A stretch of DNA of 64,000 bases from Apostichopus japonicus (taxonomy: Eukaryota > Echinodermata > Holothuroidea > Aspidochirotida > Stichopodidae), in contig NC_092581.1 in the NCBI RefSeq assembly GCF_037975245.1, forward strand, positions 8,617,303 through 8,681,302. The letters run 5' to 3'. The position numbers and the translations under genes are program-made. Within the stretch, counting starts at the first letter, position 1, and each line of letters begins with the position of its first letter. Below are positions 56,259 to 64,000 of this stretch, piece after piece. Below the pieces are notes generated by a model. That model ran no database searches. It saw only the letters and a list, made by a program, of their open reading frames with translations, and had not been told where the DNA came from.

Positions 56259-59200
56259 TCATTTCCTTTCAACGAAGACTTGCAGTGTCTCTTTAGTGTG
56301 ATGCTTGTAAACTTTCTCATCTTTCCCAAAGAAACAGTGAAGTTCCATCTTTGGTGAAAATTGAGATGCAGGAGGGGTTCTTCCGATGCTCTCACAAAGG
56401 GTCCGAGTGTATGATGCTGCATTACCACAACACAGACCCAAGTACGATATTCCGAGCTCTTGACACCGTTTACCGAACTTGAATATATCGTCTCTTGAAC
56501 ACAGGGTACAATCGAGGTTCCTAGGGAACACGTTGTCCCCTGTGTAAATAGAAATGATACAAGGGGTGAATCCAAGGGATATTTTAAATAGTAAAAACAA
56601 AGCTATAGCTTGAATAACAATAAAGCACTAATTACAATTAAACGGTGAATAGTCCCGTAGACTAGTTGATCTCATAAAGAGTCAAAAAACCGTGTGGAAA
56701 AAAGTCCAGATGGCAGGACAGTCGACTGATTATCATTTACAAGGCATTCCAGATGGGAAAAGGAAATGGCCCATGTAGAGTTTACCCAAATACGTTACAA
56801 GCATACAGGCAAATGAATGTTAGTGGTTTTATAGTCTCTAACCTGGTCACGGTATCCTCACTTCATATTACATTTGATCTCGATACCCCACTACCAAAGA
56901 GACGATCGTTTACCAACTGTTCGTGGATTAGGTCACAGTTCACGAGGAAATTCTAATCTGAAGAATATTTCACATTTCGTTCTGTTATTTTACATTGATT
57001 TCTTTGTAACCATATACTTTGAAGCTGGTCAGCACATATCCACTTTCAAGCCCATTCTCTTTTAAACCATATCTTCCTCCCAGTGCCCTCCTCCACACTT
57101 TCCCCACCCTTATCATTCATCAACTCTGGGACTGATTGTAACACTGACTGTCTTACCCGTATTGGGATCGGTGAGCTTCATGAACGTAGGCTCCTTCTCA
57201 CTGGTACGATAGAGAACAGGAACACAGGCAAGAGGAATCTAACGCAAGGAAAGTAAAGAAAAGATGAAACGGAAAAGTTTCTTCATTTCAGTGCACTATA
57301 ATTACAGTATTACGATCTGTCTCAAACCTTACGATGTCAACTGTGACGTTCATGTTGCTAACCCATAGATGACTGAAATATTAAAAACAATATTAATATA
57401 TACATGAATAGAAAGTAACTTAGCCTATTTCTTGTTTAGTAGGAGGGCGATAAAGTTTGACTCGTGCTAGGGGAGTTTGTGCTTGCTTATGTGTGACTTC
57501 ACTTTTACTGTAATGTTGAATCTACCACGGATTTGTCGAAATTTTAGCATACCCTCGTCGATGTAGAGCCGTGGTTTTCAACCTTGGGCTCGCGGGCCCA
57601 TTTGGGCCCGCGAAGCCGATTTTGTGGGCTCGCGAGCATTGCCCTAGTAATGATTAAAAATTGTGGCATTTTGGGGGGCTGGTGGCGAAGGCACATGATG
57701 ATGTTTCTTAGGAAGCCTCTTCGATGAAACCTTGTACAACGGGTAAAATTTACTCAACCCTAACCCTATAAGACTAGTGTAAGAGAATTCGGTGACTCCC
57801 ACCAACCACTGCACACTACGTATTTACCAAGGTTATGATGTGTGGAAGCCTTGCTTTGTACCATTGCCTTGTACCATTGCGGGTTGCAAGAAATCTTTGA
57901 GATAGGCTCTAATTGGGAAGTACCTGTCATCTGATCACGGAGGAACATACATAGCTCTGATTGAGTCCCCGGGTCACTTGTGTCAAGAATACACTAATAA
58001 ACGCTGTGAAATTGATTTTATGAAGTTGATAACTTTGCAGGGTAGGGTATGGGCTCGCGAGGACGGCTCGGAAGACGAATTGGGCTCGTGATCGAAAAAA
58101 GGTTGAAAACCAAGGACGTAGAGGATAAACAGTCTAAAATCAGAAAATTGTAAGTAAAAGGGATATTCCGGTGGCAGACGATGTGACACTTACATGAAAA
58201 GAAAACTATCGCACGCATTCCCCTCCCCCCCCCCCCCCACTCTCTTGTTTTTCTTCTTTTTTTGAGGGAAAATCAAATATCTTATCCCTAACTCAAGATA
58301 TGGTTGATTGAATGGAACTTATTTTGACAGGCTAAAACCTCGATTCTTCCTTGGAATAGATCACAGTAGGGGGTATATGTGATGTCATGACAGCAATTGT
58401 TCTTCAGAAATTTGCCATGACGACATTTATCATTCTGTTGTTGCCAAATTCATTACTAATACCACCAAACTTGAAAACTTCATATCGTTGGCATACAACA
58501 TGTTATACGATGCTGTTGGACTTATAGAAGCAGAACATCTCCAAACGTCGTTACTATCATGAAGTTACCGTATAGCTTATACATAGAACAACATACCTTA
58601 ACGCCAGACTTCCTGATAAGTTCCATGTATCCTAAGATTGTCTCAGGTCCATTGGCACAGTTCAGCCCCACCACATCAGCCCCGGCAGCCTCCAGTTTCT
58701 TCATCGCCTCGCATATTTCAACGTTATCTACCGTCAGGTTTTTCCCATTGTCGCCATCATGAAGATTTGCTGCCATGGTAACCACAGATGCTACTCCTGT
58801 AGAATTGCGAGAGTAGTTAAAACTTAAAAAGGGTCTGGATATAATGAAGTTCAGATAATGTTGTTCAAGGGGAAATTGCGATAAACTCGTGGAAAGATAG
58901 ATCGACAAAACATATTTCATATTTATATTAATCGGCCGGTATAACATAACTGAGAACACTTGTTTTTGTTGTTAAACTATATGTAACGGTTTTTGTTTTA
59001 ACAGTCTGTTATACATTTGTATGCTGCTCACCTTTTCCGAACTCTTTAATCGCCTCCAGTGCGATCATTGCCTCTTCAAATAGGACAAAGGTTTCAGCGA
59101 TCACAAAGTCAACCCCTTCATCGACGGCTAGCTCAATTTGCTCCTAAAATATATAACAAACATATGTGTTTATCTTGTGATGTTTTTGTTTTGTTTATAA

Positions 59201-62200
59201 TGTTTGTTTTTTGAGGGGTTTTATTGCAATCTTAGATTTCATTCCCACAACAGCTCCATTCAGATAAATAAACGTGTATGAAACGCAGCCTGAAAATAAC
59301 ACCATTGCGCGTGTTAGTTTTAAAAGATGACTTTATGCAGAAGTTTAGATTTGATATGACATATCGTAGTAAAATAATGGAGAAAACTTTGAAGTTGGTA
59401 AAGATCTATTCAACTATTCACCTTTAACACAGTGATGCATGCCTGGAATGCTCATTAAAAGGTTAATTGATGTTGACTTCGGCTTCTCGCGCAGCACTAA
59501 ATATTGATGTTAGTCTATACCGTTATATAAATTTTATAATAACTCAACCGACACATGTTCTTTGAACTTTATATAAACAGCAAAGTATCATCGGATTATA
59601 CATTCAACGCCATCTGTTCTGGTCAATCTTGTGATACATTGTAAGCGTCATTGGAGGCCATAAATATATTTTCTTCTCCCATTGAGTTGCATCTGAGGAA
59701 CTGACCTGTAGTAGACTGCATAGTCCAGACTTTTTAACTGATGAACCTCTCCTGTAATGTGGGTAATTTCTTCAGAATTAAAAGTTTTTATAGAAATACG
59801 ACCTGGATTGATGACAGCGTGATGTAACAGTCTACAACACATCAAATTAATTTTGTGCCCACCACTTAAGTAAAGAAACTCCATCCAGGATAAACAGAGA
59901 GTTAACACAATTAGTCAAATTCAGTCAAGTTTCATGTAAAGTAATGAAATCCCAAATTTGCATCTTTGCGTGTGATTATTGCTAGTATGGAAACTTTTCT
60001 GGTCGACGATTTGTTGAGGTTTTAAGCGAAGTCGATATTTACTGTCTCATTAACCCTTTAACGGTGAAAAACAGTACAAGATTGCCTTAATTTGACGAAT
60101 TGTCGTAGACTTGGTAAAAAAAAATGGCCAAACGAAGAATGGTGGTTCTCGTGGAAATGAGGACACTTTAATTGAAGCGGATTAATCAATATTGTATGGG
60201 CTGGGAGTTACTGACAAACATTTATCTCACTGAAAGATGTTTCGTAAAATATTAGCCAAATTCAACTGAGATTTGCCCTGATGATGCCGGGTCGATGATT
60301 CACATTTCGATCCCTCACCCTCTCCTGGCTTATATACGCCCCCACCCGCCCCCTCCCCCACCCCCATTCTCAGTAATCATCCTGAGCCTGCCACATCCAC
60401 GCATATCATAGAATCACTTACCTTAAACATTTGTTTCACTCTCGCCCTGTTTTCTGGATCTACAACGTCGTGGATGTTGGTATTACAAATGTTACCGGCG
60501 AGAAGAGTGTTGGTTTTCTCGGAGACTTCTTTCGCAATACGTAAAGCGTCTCTGTTCATTTTCTCGAGGTCGGCCTCCCGTCCAATCAACGCCATCTTTT
60601 CTCGGTGTGCATAATACTGAGATAAATACGATACGATATGACGAGGAGTCTTTATATATTTATATTAACACACACATACACAGGATTCGTGGTTGATCTC
60701 TAGAGTAAGGCAAAAAGTAAATTTAAAATTAAACCAGAAGCAAATAGTAAATTCATGTGCAAATATTATTTGTTTTATATGATATTGAAATCTGCACAGT
60801 TTTGAATTGAATGACAGAAGTACAATACATAGGCTCAAAAACACGTGGAACATCAAAACAGGCTAAAAATGGTTTCTTGTCAAAATCCCAAAGTTTGAGG
60901 ATTTGTCATTTAAATATAAGGCAAAATACCCTCCTGAAATTGTTTGTACAAACAGGATGGTACTATATCTCTTCCAGAAATGGTAATCAGGTTTTTTTTC
61001 TCAACATAACGCGTTCTAAGTTATTGGCTGTCAAAGACGAACTCTGTTGTACACCAGAGCAACTTTACAACCTCATAAATTAATACTGAGAAAAAGGTAG
61101 AACCCTGAAATTCGTTAAGTTATAAGAACTTTATACTTATAATTATAGTAAAATACACTCACAGCTCTCACATGGTTACATTGGCATCAAAACCCTTTCC
61201 TCGTGCTGAATCGAAACACTAATAGCAGCTTTAGAGCTGCACAACTTGCAATTATATTACAGGAAAGCATTTATGTCACTATCGTGTATTGTTGGACGGT
61301 GACATCCCTATGTTCCGACGTCTCTATGTTCCGACGTCTCTATGTTCCGACAAATTGTTTGGACTCTAATTTTTTTTGACCAAAATTTTTTCGGACCCAT
61401 TTTTTTATTGGAGACTCAATCTTTTTGGTCCCGCATATTTCGGACCAAATTGTTTTGGGGGACTTAATTTTTGGGCCCCAAATTTTTTGGGACCCAATTT
61501 TTTTGGGGGGCACTCAATTTTTTTGGACCAACATTTTTTCTGACCTACCTTTTTGGGGGACACAATTTTTTGGACGCACCAATTTTTTTTCAGGAAAAAA
61601 GGGCCCAAAGTTTGTTTATGACCCAAATAGTGCTTGTGACCGAAAATTGCTTGTGACCCGAAATTTAATTGTTTGTAAATTTTTTGGGACCAAAATCAGT
61701 TTGGTAAAAAAAAAATTGGTACGAAAACATGATGGTGTCAAAAATTTTGGTCCAAAAAAAATTTGGTCATAAAAATATAATTGGTCTAAAATAATTTTGG
61801 TCCGAAAAAATTTGGGTAAAAAAAATTAGAGTCCAAAAAAATTGTCGGAACATAGAGACGTCGGAACATAGAGACATCGGAACATAGAGATGTAACCGTT
61901 TGGACTAGACATAATACCTCTGAAAGGAATAAACAATCTGAAGCAATCGTTTAGGAGCAACAGGAGCACACAAATAGCACATTTATATCGAAAATGGAAC
62001 AAAATTGAACTCCACAACACAATGCTTTTATAGCCATTATTCGCTATTGACATTCATATCAACTTACTTGTATTTTATCTGTAAATGGTGAGAACCTTGA
62101 ATTATATGGTAACACACTACTTCTTGCATAGGTTTATATGGATCTTGTTGGGGTTTTTTTAAGTTTACTGGAAAATCTACGAAATTTAAACTTCATTACT

Positions 62201-62798
62201 GAATGTTGTCAACCCCCCCCCCCCCCCTTCCCACCGAAATCCTGCAGACTCGGCCGATTTTGCTGACAATTGGAGCCGGACTTTGAATCGGATATGCGTA
62301 GATAGTCATAAATAATTATTATTGGACAGTGTGCGTGTGCTTTCGACTACGATTCATCAATATTTATGCATTTGTTTTTCAGTCGCGTCGGCTTTAGTCA
62401 AATCGACTTTAACAACAACAATTTTTGTTTGCGTATTCGTGAGTCATTCAGTCAGTTACACGACTACGGTAAGGATTGATGAATATCGATAGCTAGACAC
62501 AACAGTCGAGTTATATATGGTAGTACAGTGTGTGGCTAGTGTTTTATGTGTAAATAGTGATAGTAGACATGGTGACCTCACATTGACTTTTACAATTCAT
62601 TTATTACCGTAAACGCTACGACCACGTCACTTCCGGCGTTAACAAATTCTTCATGAAGTTGTTTGACTAATTCCGGGTGAACCAATACTACTGTTGGTGT
62701 ATAGGTTCCAGCCTGGAGGTAGCCTCGCCTCTCGAAATTGAAGATGTAGCCCTCTGTCACAACTACATTTTCTCCAGACCTCAGCCGATCCAATAATC
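56259..62798 (-). CDS. Betaine-homocysteine S-methyltransferase-like gene, copy B
   Basis: Six exons on the minus strand: 62798-62608, 60616-60422, 59143-59032, 58796-58597, 57238-57157 and 56539-56259 (stop TGA), giving 353 residues without the unseen first exon. Exon lengths 191, 195, 112, 200 and 82 equal those of copy A; only the last differs (281 against 290). Zinc ligands are in GLNCANG and [10 protein letters not shown]. Landmarks are [25 protein letters not shown] and [14 protein letters not shown]. The betaine-pocket tryptophan is Tyr here (LQAGTYTP). It ends after [20 protein letters not shown] and so also lacks the C-terminal arm. No frameshift or stop breaks it, so both copies look functional. 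It converges on copy A with about 4 kb between the stops. Confidence 0.93.
57569..58115. mobile_element. hAT element (CAGTGGTTCTCAACC type) in intron of BHMT copy B
   Basis: The left end CCGTGGTTTTCAACCTTGGG and right end GGTTGAAAACCAAGG are inverted, like the CAGTGGTTCTCAACCTT ends of many hAT elements. Target duplication ATGTAGAG (57561-57568) and ACGTAGAG (58116-58123), 7 of 8. GGGCTCGCG phrases recur near both ends. It lies between the exons ending at 58597 and starting at 57238. Confidence 0.88.
61296..61900. mobile_element. Fold-back element in intron 2 of BHMT copy B
   Basis: Each end has three short tandem copies of CTATGTTCCGACGTCT: left 61305-61355, right, inverted, 61843-61893. 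They are bordered by ACGGT and ACCGT. Between them a low-complexity tract repeats TTTTTTGGGACCCAA-like words, switching to AAAAATTTTGGTCC-like words past the centre, so the whole could fold on itself. Frames of 61-115 codons here are repeat artefacts. Confidence 0.85.
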
Positions 62799-64000
62799 CT
62801 GCTAGCAAGTGAGCAAAAATAATGGAAGTTTAAAATGGATGTCAAACCGATGGGGCTCTCCAAACAGAAATGTATAGATAGAAGCCACTTGCAGCACAAA
62901 TAGGATCAAGAGCTCGCACTTATACACAGCAATAATGGAATATTGGTTGTTTGATTACTGTGAGGTACCCTTGCAGTTAAAAATTTGAAGCAACATTTCG
63001 AAGATCTTTCACTGCGCATCAGCTTAGTAGACTTGAATCCATAAAACTGTTAGAGGAAAGAATTTTTTTTACCTCAACATGACTTGTAGTGTATATCAGT
63101 CTTTATCATTCACTGAGCATTTGTCTGAGGTGGCTATATGGCTCCATTTGCATATGAACCCCTCCCCAGCAGTCACAAAGCAAGGCTGTGCCCTGGGGGC
63201 ATGCCCCTCCATTTTCAGACTGGTGTTCTCCCACTCCCTTAATTTGTCCCACCATCATGTGAACAAAACCTTCACAGCACAAGTAACAGTACATGAGTAT
63301 TGTGCCCCTCCTTTAATTATTGGTGCCCCCCCATATTTTGTCGGTGCCCCTCCAACTCGGAGTACCTGCTCCCCCCAGGGGCTCAAACATGTCTGCAAAG
63401 CCACAGTCTCCCCAACATTTCGGTCTAATCAAACTTAGCATGGTGAACGGTCTAGTTAATTAAGGGCCTAACGTAAGAATGTGCGTTTTCGAAGATGCTA
63501 GGATTTTTTTTCTCCAAACGTAAGAACCACTATGGCAGCAACGGCTAAATACCCATGTATTGTTATTCATTTCAACTAATATATCTTTTTCCACCAAATT
63601 CGAGCTAACCTAGTGCAACAAAGTGTTTCTATATGTGAACATGAAACATATTTTGACAAAACAAACATCAGGATTTCGTCGAAACACCGTTGCCATAACG
63701 TAGGCACCCTTTTGGGTGTATCGAGATGGGCGCGAGCGACCTTCAATAGCTGCAGGTGGCATACTCCTATTAGAGCCTATATCCATCCGCCCTATTGTTC
63801 TCCTTAAGAAAAGTGCTAAAAAGCAACAGGAGAACAGCGGAATTTCAAACGGGGCACTTCCCAAAAAGGGAGCATTATTACACTTAACGGAGCGCCATGA
63901 GGTACAAAAGATTTTTTTGTGCCCAAAATGCCTCCCACGTTGCAGGAAATAAGCAATAATAAGAGTATTGTATTACTTAGCAGACGAACTTCCAGGGGAA
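62799..64000. other. Upstream flank of BHMT copy B
   Basis: Should hold or border the missing first exon of copy B, but I could not identify it. A GTGCCCC-rich patch lies at 63300-63380. Open frames at 63079-63438 and 63610-63864 have no recognisable features. Confidence 0.35.

Noticed and set aside
61405-61772. Open frames with repeated KKLGPKKFG or FGPQIFWDP words
   Set aside because: They are read from the low-complexity interior of a fold-back element, and the periodic peptide follows the DNA repeat.
1-64000. CRISPR arrays, operons, Shine-Dalgarno sites or other bacterial features
   Set aside because: The window is intron-bearing eukaryotic DNA. The repeats present are tandem arrays and transposon ends without uniform repeats separated by unique spacers.

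Overview
The window looks like nuclear DNA from a marine invertebrate. The genes have introns with GT..AG splice sites, coding density is low, and the sequence is AT-rich. It is loaded with eukaryotic retroelements, hAT-like elements and fold-back transposons. An echinoderm is my best guess, because the long inverted-arm elements resemble the TU elements of sea urchins. This rests on pattern recognition, not on a search.

The clearest host genes are two betaine-homocysteine S-methyltransferase-like (BHMT) genes at the right end. They converge: copy A is on + (48204-52259) and copy B on - (62798-56259). The six exons I can define have matching phases, and the first five have identical lengths in both copies (191, 195, 112, 200 and 82 bp). 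They are therefore an inverted duplication of one gene. Both keep the zinc-binding cysteines, lack the C-terminal arm of vertebrate BHMT, and have an altered methyl-donor pocket. Exon 1 was not found for either. Weaker host candidates are a minus-strand gene with three well-spliced exons (1449-3770), a degraded DUF4806-like gene (+, 12745-15104), a promoter-like segment with a start codon at 40017 (-), and a zinc-finger remnant near 36.8-37.1 kb.

Most of the remainder is transposon-derived. 3950-5532: Penelope-like element 1, with GIY-YIG domain, inverted 185-bp ends and a hammerhead ribozyme in each end. 7990-10600: broken non-LTR retrotransposon. 15.9-17.5 kb: tandem array rich in AGGTCA half-sites. 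19.6-19.9 kb: MITE with a telomere-like core. 21.7-26.1 kb: two near-identical composite hAT-like elements, each carrying the same nested element. 29.5-32.6 kb: a three-level nest (hAT-like, then Penelope-like, then hAT-like) with a second hammerhead. 38.6-39.8 kb: tandem pair of inverted-repeat elements. 41.5-42.5 kb: long-TIR element with a tRNA-like core. 43.1-45.8 kb: TU-like fold-back element. Further hAT-like elements with 8-bp target duplications lie at 33.3, 46.6, 53.2 and 57.6 kb. The two BHMT genes carry unrelated fold-back elements in the same intron.

The most striking observation is two Penelope-like elements of different types, each with a hammerhead ribozyme motif whose paired stems can be checked by eye, in a region where elements have repeatedly inserted into one another. 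No bacterial genes, rRNA, complete tRNA or CRISPR array is visible.
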